Assembly: GCA_014549065.1 (NCBI GenBank)
Contig: JACDOX010000009.1
Span: 7,254,131 to 7,318,130, forward strand
Direction: 5' to 3'
Origin: Cardinalis cardinalis
Taxonomy: Eukaryota; Chordata; Aves; Passeriformes; Cardinalidae
DNA length: 64,000 nucleotides
Below the pieces are notes generated by a model, which ran no database searches, was not told where the DNA came from, and saw only the letters and a list, made by a program, of their open reading frames with translations. This document shows, piece by piece, positions 10,630 through 20,760 of the stretch; position 1 is the first letter of the stretch; every line of letters begins with the position of its first letter. Both the position numbers and the translations under genes were made by a program.

Positions 10630-13194
10630 TAATGTCATCCTAAATGTGGTTCCTGCTAGTGATTTTTTTGTCTGGCTACTGGTTTGTACAAACAGCATTG
10701 TCACAGTTGAGAAAAACCTCTGTGGTGGCAATGGCCAAGCAGATCTCTCAAATCTCATGNTGTTTAGAAACAGTTTTGTGTTTCTCCTCCAAGGGTGCTC
10801 TTCAAGGGAATATCTGAGGACTGAGGCAAACATCAATAAGCAGTGCACTTGTTTGGTTAAGGTTTCAGCCTTGACCTCCATCTTTAAACTCTTGTTTGTT
10901 ATTAATCACGTGCTTCCTGAATCAAAGAGAATATTTTTGGAGAGGGAAAATTGTTCTGGGACTGGAGCGTTATGCACCAAACAGACTTGCCCAGATGACA
11001 AATAGCCTTCACATGATAGCCAAGGTTCATCCAGCTGCTCGGCCCCGTACCAAGTGATTGATGGTGTTGATGTTCTAAATAGGCTTAAGATATGCCAAAT
11101 ATCAGGCCTGTAACAAAGTCCTTCAGCTATATACTGTAAATAGGCAAGAAGGCATGTTCCCAGCATATGGCAAATCTGAGAGCAGTGTCAGGATTATAAG
11201 TAACCTCACAGGGTTTGTCTGGTTTCTTTCGAAGTGAGACAAAAACAGTTTTCTGTGCGGGAATGAGCAGGGTCATGCGAGGTCTGCACGAAGCTTCCGA
11301 TTACCACCGATTTTCTCTGTAACTGGACACCCTTCAGAGTTATAACAACATTTGATTTCTTAGCAGAAATCAATAAACTGTTTTTCTACCACAGTTCTGA
11401 GGGGGAAAGAAGAATAGGATGTGCTCAGAAGTTGCTGTCAGGAGTTTTTTATATCTTAACAGAATGGTAAATTCACACCTGAATAGTTTTATCTTGATAA
11501 CAACAGTGCTGGTTCTTTCTACTAATCCACAAAGGGCTGTTTATCGATATCCCACAGGATCCAGCAGCTGCACCACAGGAGCAACAGTTTCATTGATCAT
11601 TCCTTTTCCCCAGAGAAATTTCCTTTATTTTGTATTTTGTATTGTCCATCTTCTTCACAGTAAATGCTGCATGCCTTCTAGGCAGGGAACAGAAGCAGTC
11701 TTGGAAGTGCCAGGATACTGGAGGACAGGCTGCCCCCAGGTCTGGCTTTGGGACTGGCAGAGGTTAGAGTGCAGGATGATGAGGTTTCTCTCTGCTTGGT
11801 CATTTGCAGGGGATAGTTACTCTGTGCTAAACTAACCCCTCCCTGACAGCTGGCAGGATTTCAGACCCCTCGCTATGGGGCGCTCTCTGTTGCAATTCCC
11901 TGCTTGGCATTTCATGTCTTCATGTCCAGCTTGGTAGCTCCACTGNAAAATGTGTGTTCCTGGGCCTGCAAGCTCTCAGTGCAATGCCATAATCTTACTT
12001 TCTAAGAGATTAACCCATCTTGGCCTTAAGAGTGTGTTTGAATGGTTTTCTATGAATGACATTGAGGAAAGCATCTTTTGTGAAAAGGNCTTGATGGTGT
12101 AGGTTATTTCCTGGATAAAACCATTTCCTCAGTAATTGGAAGATGAGTCAGGCTCACATGTGTGAAGCCAACTTCTGTACTGACTCACTCCAGTTTGGGG
12201 CCAGCAGTTCTCTACTGGATACTGCTATGAGAAGTGGCCAAGACAGCCTCTGCACTGCACCAGATCCATAGCACAAATTGGCCAGGAAGTAGAATCAAGC
12301 TACTCCAGGGCATTCAGATTTATCCAAACCACACCAGTAAACTCAGGATCAGTCATGCCCTGCAACACCAGCTGAACAACAGTGAATGGCATTTCATAAT
12401 AACCTGCTCAGTTTGGGGCCACAACATGGAGCAATTGGCCCACGTCCCTTTTCCATTAGGTACAGCTATAACCAGCTTCTTAAATGATCAGAGATTTCAA
12501 AGTTCTGTCTTCTGTCATCTCTGCAGACTGGCTGGAATTAGATGAAATCCCAGAACCATGTATCTTTATTTATTTCCAACTCACTTCTTGTTGTCAGTTA
12601 GAGCACAGCCTATGGAGCCAACAGGACGTCAGTGGGAATTAGCAATTAAAATGTACACCGTTCAGGATTCCATGGTGCCTCAAGTGATTTTGTTTGCATT
12701 CATCCTGGAAGCAGAACAACAAGCCAGATTTTAATTCACATTGTAATTTAAGTGTAAGCCTATGTGCTGATGTTCTTATCTCTGCATGCTCCATTTCAAT
12801 AGAGCTCAAGCTCATTCAAAGTCATTCAAGTTAAATCGATAGTGAGAGTCCAGAGAATGAATGGAAAATGAGTAACCATACAATTACCTTCAACTAATTC
12901 AATATATAAATGAAACCAGAGCTAGCTTTTTCAGTGAATTCCTGTTCATAGGAAGCCTTCAGTGTGACACATCAAATGCAATGCTAAGAGTAAAGCTGGT
13001 CATGGTCACAGTCATACTCTTGATTTTTGTGTCATCTGCTGTTGGGAGTGTTAAGGCCCTAATGGAACACCAGGGATACATACTCTAACCTGCACNGCAC
13101 AATTCATCAAACCTGGATGGATGACCCAATAATTTGGGCACGGGGCCTTTAACTTCTGCTTAAGTTATAACCTGCATTTCAGAAAGACAGACAA

Positions 13195-13340
13195 TCATGA
13201 TTTGAAGGCTAGAAGTCACTGAGACTACCCCATTCCTATCTGACCTGCTTTGAGAGTTAATTAACCTTTTCAAAAGAACTCTTCTTTCTGCTCTGTAGCC
13301 TTTTCTCTAAGTTGCATGTATAACTTGTAATGATAATGAA
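13195..13340 (+). mobile_element. Ancient CR1/L3-type LINE 3' fragment
   Basis: TTTGAAGGCTAGAAGTCACT followed by CATTCCTATCTGACCTGCTT matches the order and wording of the old amniote CR1/L3 3' end (recalled as 'gaaggccagaagggaccat ... tctgacctcctg'). It is heavily diverged and the ends are approximate. Confidence 0.45.
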
Positions 13341-16300
13341 CTGTGATATTCTTTACTTTTGCTGATTTTCCATTATTGGGCAAAATAAATTAGCATCCCT
13401 GACTTTGGCTGGACTGATTCTACTAGCTAATTCCAGCTGGATAGTTCTGCTCAATGAACAATTTCAGTAAAATGACATTTGGGAGTAGGAAAGCTAGCTT
13501 TGCCAGACAGCCTAAATACAGGGGGATGAACTTGTTCTCCTTTTAGCCAACAGCCAGCACACTCTTATGAGTTGAACTGAACTCAGGTTCATATCTGCCT
13601 GAGAGGGTAACACCATTCCAGTCCCTGGCACATCTCTGACATAGCTGTGTTGTGTTTCCAAGTAGGGGCTCTGGCATGTCTTTCTGCTGACTCTGCTTTT
13701 TGCATGGGATGCTGCCACACCATGTAGCCAGAAGGAATGGCAGGTGGACAGGTGTTCTGAGGCTGGTGTGGAAAACACTGATTCCAAAGGTGGAACACCT
13801 TACCCTAAGCAAAAAATCTAAATATAAACATAAAAAGTGGAACTGTGCCAGTAAGAAAAATTGGCATCTTCCTTGCCTTGGGATGCTGGAGCCTTGCAGA
13901 CAAGGAGTTCTACAGCTAAAAACATTGCCTCCTTCTCCCTCCCTGCAACCTTAGTCTCATGAACTTCTTTTAGAAGTGACCAAAAGGAATATTTCATACT
14001 CAGCAAAGCAAAATATTTTTTCTTTCAAATAGAAGAANTGAAATATTTTAGAACATCATTTAAACTGTTCCTTAGTTTTGGCTGCTAAGTCAGAGAACCA
14101 AAATTTATCTAATAACCCTGGATAATGCTGTCTTTCTAGGAATGATGAGTCAATAGTTTGTACACAAGAAGTGGTTTATCTGATAATGTGTCTTTCTTAC
14201 ATGGCCTTTACTGTAAAGAAATAACAAGGTTATTTTGTAGCTGTGGTTATATAGGTATAAAATTGAATTTGACCTAAACTCAATCTCTGTTTCTATTAAG
14301 ACTTGCATAAATCAACACTAACTCATTGATCCTCCTGGAACCTCCTTCAGTTATGAAAGAGCTGAAGACATGATTGAAATCATGCATTCAGCAGAGCTAG
14401 AAAATAAATCAAGCCCTTTGCACTTTGGTCCCATNCCCTGACAACATTTTCTCCTCTTAGTCTTTGTAACAGAATATGTTTTGCATATTATAGTAACATT
14501 TGTAATTCAAACTCTATTACTTATTCTTCAGGGCGTGTGAATTAATGAGACTAATTGGTCCCTCCCTTCCTTTCTACATTTAGATGTATTTTCTTACTCC
14601 CCTCAACTCTTCACCAGCCTGAACTTCCCTAGTCCCTCAGGCTTTTCCCACATGGNAGGCTGCACAGATATCTCATTCTTGCTGCTCTCCTGAGCTCTCC
14701 CCTGGTCTCACTGTTTCAGGAAGTTCAGCACACACCTCATCCTCCCTTGCTATGATGGAAAAGTGTTTGGACCTGCCCTCACTATAGAGCAGACTCAAAT
14801 TAGACTTCCAAAATTTACCAGCTGCATTGGGCAATTGATATTACAAAGCTGGCTGTACTTTGCAAATTTGCAGAGTTTTAAATGCACCCAATGAAAGTTT
14901 GCCTTTGGTTATCCCCTGCCTGTGAGCAGCTAATCTGCTTCACAGCTTTGAGTCTCCCAGTTACTTACAACTAGCTATTTGTATATTCACTGGACTTCAC
15001 TGTGTGAGCAAACTGTTTAAAAATACATTTTAAAGAGATGTTTTCACTTCATGTGGTTTTTTGCCAGCAGTGTGGTTTTTAAAAATGTTTTTAAAACCTG
15101 TGTAGGGCACAACGTGAAGCTCTACCTCAAAAGGCAAAGCAGAGCCCTTCACTTGCCGAGAGTGCTCAAGGGATCTGCTGTTGCAGCACATTGCAAGCCC
15201 TGTGCACTGCTTGAAGGCCTGGTAGGAGTTTGGCTTCCTTGTGTTAGAAAAACAGTGATAAGGTTGTGCAGAAGCAGGTGGGAAAGGTTACTTAAAAATT
15301 GCTTCAATATGGCCCTTGCTATAACATTATCTGAATTGGCCTGGATATTTAGAAAAGAATTAGCCATAATGATCTCACTCTGTCGCTTGTCCTTTTGTTT
15401 CCACTTTTCCAAGAAAAAAAACCCTTGATTTTGTTACAAAGTTCAGTTGAGGTTTCTGCCTGGATCTCCTGTGTCCAACCCATCTCTCTGCCATGCCCAC
15501 GTCTGCCCCGGGAAAGAGCGCTAAGGGCACTTCCAGAGATGGAAAGCCACATCAACAAAATTGCTCCCATCTAATCCTGCTGTCTTGATTAATGTCTGCT
15601 ACACCAAAAGAGGTAGCAGGTCAGCTTCAAGGGGAGCTGAGTGTGCCAGCTTTCCCTCTTACTCAGTTGCTTCTCTGTGACTGCAAAGCAGCCTGCATGG
15701 AGATCCTATGGGTTGGGAAAGGGGTGATGGTTTCTCAGCTGGGTGGGAGCAGTCTCACAAAGAACATTTGCCTGCTGCACACAAAATAGCTGCTCAGGGA
15801 GGCTGAAAATTATCAGACTTCAGACAACCATCAAGCCCTGAAAATGCGTTCACTCGCTCAATCGCCAAAGTAGCAAATGTATCACATTCTTAAAACAACA
15901 GTAAAAATCTCATTTTACAAAATTTATTTTTGAGCCATGACAGACTCAAGATTGTTTTAATAAAAGAACAGAGTTTGCTCCCCCATCCTATAAATTAAAA
16001 GAAATTTTCAACTTGGAGCAATATTTTTGGTCAAGNTATAAAACAAAAGTAATTAGAGAAAAATGTGGAATACTTATGGAAATGAAGACAGCAGTTTCTA
16101 TAATTCTCAACAACAAACCAGTATCTGTAAGTTTTATCCATATGTACTTTGCATGTAACTGCAAGAGTAATTGGTGGCAGAGCCCCTTGTTTTCAAATGA
16201 CATGCTAAAAGCAGGTTTCTGGCCACATTTCAAGAATAGTTTCAGTTATTCAAATTAAATTTGCAAGAAACCTTTCTACTCTGTCATAAATTCTCTTTGC

Positions 16301-17579
16301 AAAATGCTGTGACAATGAATTCCTTAAAAGCAAGTACAAGTGGGGTAAGGTTTCCAGGGAGAGTTAATATCTGTTATTTGACCAGCTGATTTATCCAAAG
16401 GCACGTTTGGTTTTTACAGTCAGATTTCTTGGTTCACATTTGATTTGTATAAAATCTTGAAACAACATATCTATTCAAAATATTCATGATTAATTCAAAG
16501 GTTTCCAAATATTCTTCTCCAGCTTGTAGAAATTTTTAAAAATTATAACCCTCAGTTGCTCCTGCTGAATTTTGTGTGCCTCACGTTGAGCAAATTTAGA
16601 TTTGCTCTTTTTTTGCCATTGGCTCTATTCAAATAAAATCCTCCAGTTTTGCGTTTGCTGTCCAAAAATCCTTTTAGCCTCCTTTCTCTCTGCCTTAAAA
16701 TTCCACAAGTTTTAAATCCTATGCTGAAAAAATGTCTTAATAGAATTCTGTACAATTTAATACTAATAATGTTTGGAAGGCTAAAANATTCCAAATGCTA
16801 ATAATCATCCAAAAGGGGACAACTGATTGAAGTAGTGAGAGCTTAATTCCCCCCACCCAAAAAAAAAAAAAAGGAGCTAGAAGTGGCTGGGAAAAGATCT
16901 TCTGATCTGAGGAATGATTTTTTTTTTCCCCACTAGCAAAATAGGTATGGAAAATGTAAGTATGCACAGCTGTGTTTATTCCAATGATTAGACATTCTAT
17001 TTCTCTGTGACCTCTCTGCAGTGAGCTGGCAAGACACCTGGGTATGCTTAGAACTGTCTCATTCATACATTTACATTTATTCAACTTGGACCTTTCTTTC
17101 TCCCCCTCCTTGCCCTTTTCTTCTCGAAAAAGACCACAGAAAAAAAAAATCTGTTGAATCTGATCCACTCCTTCTTCTCTCTGTTTTTATTGTGTTGGCA
17201 NGGTGTTGGTTAAGACTCTACCAATGCCTTTATACATTTTAAATTACATCACTGACACTANTTTAACACTCAGCATAACATTTTCTTTTTCAGGGCTTTT
17301 TTAGGCTGAATCAGTGAAGAGGTGGCTGCAGAGGATCATGTAGTATGACTGCACATGTGCTGTATTAGGAAGGCAATAGAATCTGTGTCCCAATGTTTGC
17401 ATCTCCCATGCTCTATACCTGCACTTGCATTTTCTCTATGCAAAGTATGTGTGCATGCAAAATCTGAGCTGTCCTTGCACTAGTACCTGGCAACTCTGCT
17501 TGATATTGATGGATGTTTAGTGGACATGGAGAAGTTTGCTTATGAAAGAAGGCCATNGCAGAAATTTTGCAGCCCAGAT
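13341..17579. other. Non-coding stretch with conserved-element character
   Basis: No supported gene. The part from about 15840 to 16320 is AT-rich, non-repetitive, free of obvious transposon wording and full of homeodomain-like TAAT/ATTA words, the usual look of vertebrate conserved non-coding elements. A 15-base poly-A lies at 16859-16873. Conservation cannot be judged from one sequence. Confidence 0.5.
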
Positions 17580-17735
17580 TGTGTTACTGATGCAGAAGTG
17601 AGACAGAGTGGGGTTNAAAGGTTTCCTCACTGTTAGCAAAGATGTTTGGTTCAGAGCTAAAATTCCCTCCTAGGTCTTCTGAGTCTTAATCCAATGCCCT
17701 ACCTGCTCCTTCAACCTTGCTCCACAAGGCTGCAT
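17580..17735 (-). mobile_element. MIR-like tRNA-derived SINE remnant
   Basis: Read on the minus strand this is a tRNA-headed, CORE/MIR-type SINE. In plus orientation the reverse-complement phrases are clear: TACTGATGCAGAAGTGAGAC, CAGAGCTAAAATTCCCTCC, TAGGTCTTCTGAGTCTTAA and TCCAATGCCCTACCTGCTCC, in the order expected for the SINE body then its Pol III head. It is the best preserved of the three SINE remnants here. Such SINEs date from early amniotes and are sparse in birds. Identified from memory of the family. Confidence 0.7.
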
Positions 17736-18949
17736 CAGGCTGGGAAGCAGGGCTTCCATATTTGTTTGTCTTCGAGTGATATTGAAATCAGAAGAAGGAT
17801 TTCCAGAAATTGAAAGTTGCCAGACAAAGTCCAGACTATTTCCCTGAAACTTATAACAGCTTGTCCCCCTGCTTCTTTGGATATCTAGATATTTCAAAGC
17901 ACTAAATACTGACTGCAAACTGTAGATCCAATTCTTTTAATAACTGCATCTTAAGCTATTGTCATTTTCCTTAGAGTTACTCTAAGTTTGAACTGCAGAA
18001 ATATGACTGTCTATACACAGAATTACAGTAAATGAAATAACAATGAGAAGCATCTGTATACAAGGCACTCATTTTCCTTNCCTTTCAGGCTACCTGAATT
18101 CATTACCTGGCCTTCACACTGTGTGCTGTATACAATACAATGTCTCGTTTCTCCTCCATTCTGTAAAATCAGCTTTCTATTTTTTCTACTTCAAAACCAT
18201 AACTCAAAAGCTTTGAATTGCTATTAGGTATTAGTCAAAGGTGCATTTGATTTGCTGTTTCGGTAAGTTTTTACAGGAAATGTTTAGGAAGGAGTGATTC
18301 CCTCACATACAATAGTTTTTACTTTACATGTGATTACGATGTGTCCAATGCATACACATTGCAAATATTTCACAACAAAGCAGTCCTACAATTGGATTTG
18401 TTGGGAAGTGTAAGCAAAAAACAAACTCTGAGATGAATGAGTTTCTGTGAATTGGTCTGCCTGCCTTTGGCTAGCCCATTAATACATTGGAATCCATAGG
18501 GCCAAGTCTTCATAGTTTGTCTGTGGAAAAGGGAGGTAAGTAACTTAGGCAACACACAGGGTGGAAAAAAATGAGAGGAGCAAATGAGAATTAAAGTGAG
18601 GAATAGAAGCAGTTAGGCCGGAAGCAGAGGGAAAGGAAGCACTGATGGGGATGCAATATGAAATCTTTTCTTTGTATGTGACTGGAAGACTCTTCAGGTG
18701 GAACATNTAATACNAAGTCAAAGGGCTTGCTTATACAGACATGTTGCTAACCTTGTGTTTCACAGGAACAAGCTCTACAGGAAGGGTAGCTGCATGGAGT
18801 AGTTTCCTGTCATGGCAAAGCTGATTGGGCAAGTTTCCACTACCTTAATTTATCTACTTAACAGAAAAGACAATTTTTTTTTTCAACCCCTAATATTTTT
18901 AAAACTTGGATATCTCACTTGCCCAGTTTTAAAGTTGCTATGAAGAACT
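17736..18949. other. Non-coding stretch, nothing recognised
   Basis: Unique AT-rich DNA. An 8-bp inverted repeat (CTTAGAGT-T-ACTCTAAG) lies near 17974-17990. No gene or transposon is recognised. Confidence 0.6.
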
Positions 18950-19633
18950 TGTTCTGGCGAGCATAAAGTGAAGCAGCCCAGCAGAGTGGGGGTGCTGCNG
19001 ACGATGGTGACAGTAATAGGGGATATCTCCTGTACCATCGGAGACACCATGCCTTAAGTACCAATAGCATGATAGCTATTTCCCACTCCTCAGAGGAGGG
19101 AGAGAGGGGGTTTGCTGTCCAGAAGCACCCAATCTCCCAGTGAAATGTAATGGCAGTGGTGAGAGAATCCTTCAGACCCCACAGGGTCACACGTTTGAGG
19201 AACCCAAGGAGAGCATCTCCTGGGGATGGAAGGAGTGGGAGCCCGGCTGCTTTGCAGGGCCGATGCAGCTGAAGCCACGTCAAGGTGGGGGGACCCGGGG
19301 AGCGCCAGGGGAACAAGTTTATGAGAGTCTTTTGAGCTCAAAGCCTTTTGCGAGGGTTGGGGAAGGGCTGCCTCCTCAGAGCCAGGTTGAAAGGAGGGCT
19401 GGAGGGAAAGAGTAGGAACCAGCAGCCATCCGTGCCCTGGCCCCGAGCGAAAAGGTGGTGTGTTTGCCGCCTTCACCCTCCCACCTTCCAGCCACATGAA
19501 AGCCCAATTATTCACGCTTGATGTCAGCAAGGCTGGGCCCCGCTACCCGCTGCTCCCAGATCCCTTCCCCGAGGGGCCGGATTACCCCGGCGTGCACCAG
19601 GGGTGGGGTTCGTGAGGCCGGCGGGAGCGCAGG

Positions 19634-19726
19634 NNNNNNNNNNNNNNNNNNNNNNNNNNNNNNNNNNNNNNNNNNNNNNNNNNNNNNNNNNNNNNNNNNN
19701 NNNNNNNNNNNNNNNNNNNNNNNNNN
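19634..19726. other. Assembly gap (93 Ns)
   Basis: This is the only run of Ns in the window. It abuts a tandem repeat whose first visible unit starts at the right edge of the gap (19727), so missing repeat copies probably caused it and its true length is unknown. Confidence 0.95.
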
Positions 19727-19864
19727 GGCGCCTGCTTCGTCCTTGCCCTGTGCCTGGGCTGGCACCCTCAGCCCCACATGGCGCCTGCTTTGTCCTTGCC
19801 CTGTGCCTGGGCCGGCATCTTCAGCCCCACGTGGCGCCTGCTTCGTCCTTGCCCTGTGCCTGGG
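19727..19864. repeat. 53-bp minisatellite, at least 2.6 copies
   Basis: Units start at 19727, 19780 and 19833, each beginning GGCGCCTGCTT and continuing CCTTGCCCTGTGCCTGGG. The first two are 53 bp long and differ at a handful of positions. The third breaks off after about 32 bp. The array begins at the gap edge, so more copies may be missing. The period is not a multiple of three, arguing against a coding repeat. Confidence 0.9.
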
Positions 19865-20454
19865 AGACACCTCTCCTTTGGCCTCTGCGGTGGGACAGTG
19901 GCTGTGGAGAAGCCCTGGGTGCTGCTGCAGCACAGGCACCACGGGCTCCTCAGGCACGCCAGGCCGGCTGCTCCCACTGGAGGCTGCCTTGGACGGGGAG
20001 ACAAGAGGGAGCACCTCGCCGGCCCACGGAGCGGCCACAGGCACCGGGGATGAGCTGGGAATTCAACAGGAAGGCAATAACGAAGGGAGAGAACTGAGCT
20101 GACCCTTTTTTCCCCTCACCATTCACATGCTCACAGATTTTTATCAGGCTTTTTAGCTGCAGGGCAAAGTGTTCCTTTATAGTTCCTTCCAAAGCAAAGC
20201 TGCCGCCAGATCCAGGCTGCGGCTTCGGCAGCTGTATCCCATCCCCCAGGCCTGCACAGCCCTGCTCGGGAGGGCCTGGCACGGTTTGGAAGCCGGGAAG
20301 GGCTCTGTGCACACTGCTGTGGGCATTTCGTGAGGGCTTTTGCCAGCTTTCGCCAAATGCCGAAGCGTTTACTAAAATGCACATGTCGAGCCAAAATCCC
20401 GCTGCGGGGATGTGGGGCTGTGCAGCACAGCCAGAGACACCGCGGGCTCCCCTA

Positions 20455-20760
20455 GATGCAGGGTGCAGAGTGCAGGATGCAGGGTGCGGAGTTCAGGATG
20501 AAGGGTGCGGGGTGCAGGATGCAGGATGCAGGATGCAGCAGGATGTAGCATGATGCAGGGTGCGGGATGCAGGATGCAGCAGGGTGCATGATGCAGGATG
20601 TAGGGTGCGGGGTGCAGGATGAAGGATGCTGGGTGCAGAGTGCGGGGTGCAGGATGCGGGGTGCAGGATGCAGGGTGCAGGATGCAGCAGGATGTAGGGT
20701 GTAGGGTGCAGGGTGCAGCGTGTGGGGTGCAGGGTGCAGGATGCAGGGTGTGGGATGCAG
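20455..20760. repeat. Heptamer minisatellite (GGRTGCA)n, about 44 units
   Basis: 306 bp are built from 7-bp units of the type GGATGCA and GGGTGCA, with variants such as GGGTGCG, GAGTGCA and GGATGTA, and occasional extra GCA or CAT triplets that shift register. The plus strand is G-rich and the minus strand reads CACCCTGCATCC. Stop-free frames on the minus strand give low-complexity Leu-His-Pro peptides and are by-products of the repeat, not genes. Such arrays are usually length-polymorphic. Confidence 0.95.

Larger units (their letters stand above)
7265..13194. other. Non-coding stretch, mostly unique DNA
   Basis: No supported gene. It contains a 5-bp tandem repeat at 7886-7923, a pyrimidine-rich tract at 9047-9079 and the perfect palindrome at 10602-10629. 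A 124-codon open frame at 9514-9888 overlaps open frames in other frames and shows no recognisable domain. The DNA around 9540-9680 is somewhat GC-richer with a few CpGs, but nothing identifies it. Confidence 0.65.
18950..20454. other. GC-rich, CpG-containing block (possible CpG island)
   Basis: Base composition changes sharply from the AT-rich flanks to GC-rich sequence with many CpGs, for example around 19440-19630 and 20210-20410. It includes the only assembly gap and a 53-bp minisatellite. Long overlapping open frames on both strands are expected in such DNA and show no domain. It could be an unmethylated CpG island, an orphan promoter or enhancer, or only GC drift around recombining tandem repeats. 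No TATA box or clear first exon was found. Confidence 0.4.

Noticed and set aside
19508..20102. Open frames of up to 194 codons on both strands
   Set aside because: They run through the assembly gap and a 53-bp repeat whose period is not a multiple of three, and they overlap antisense in GC-rich DNA.
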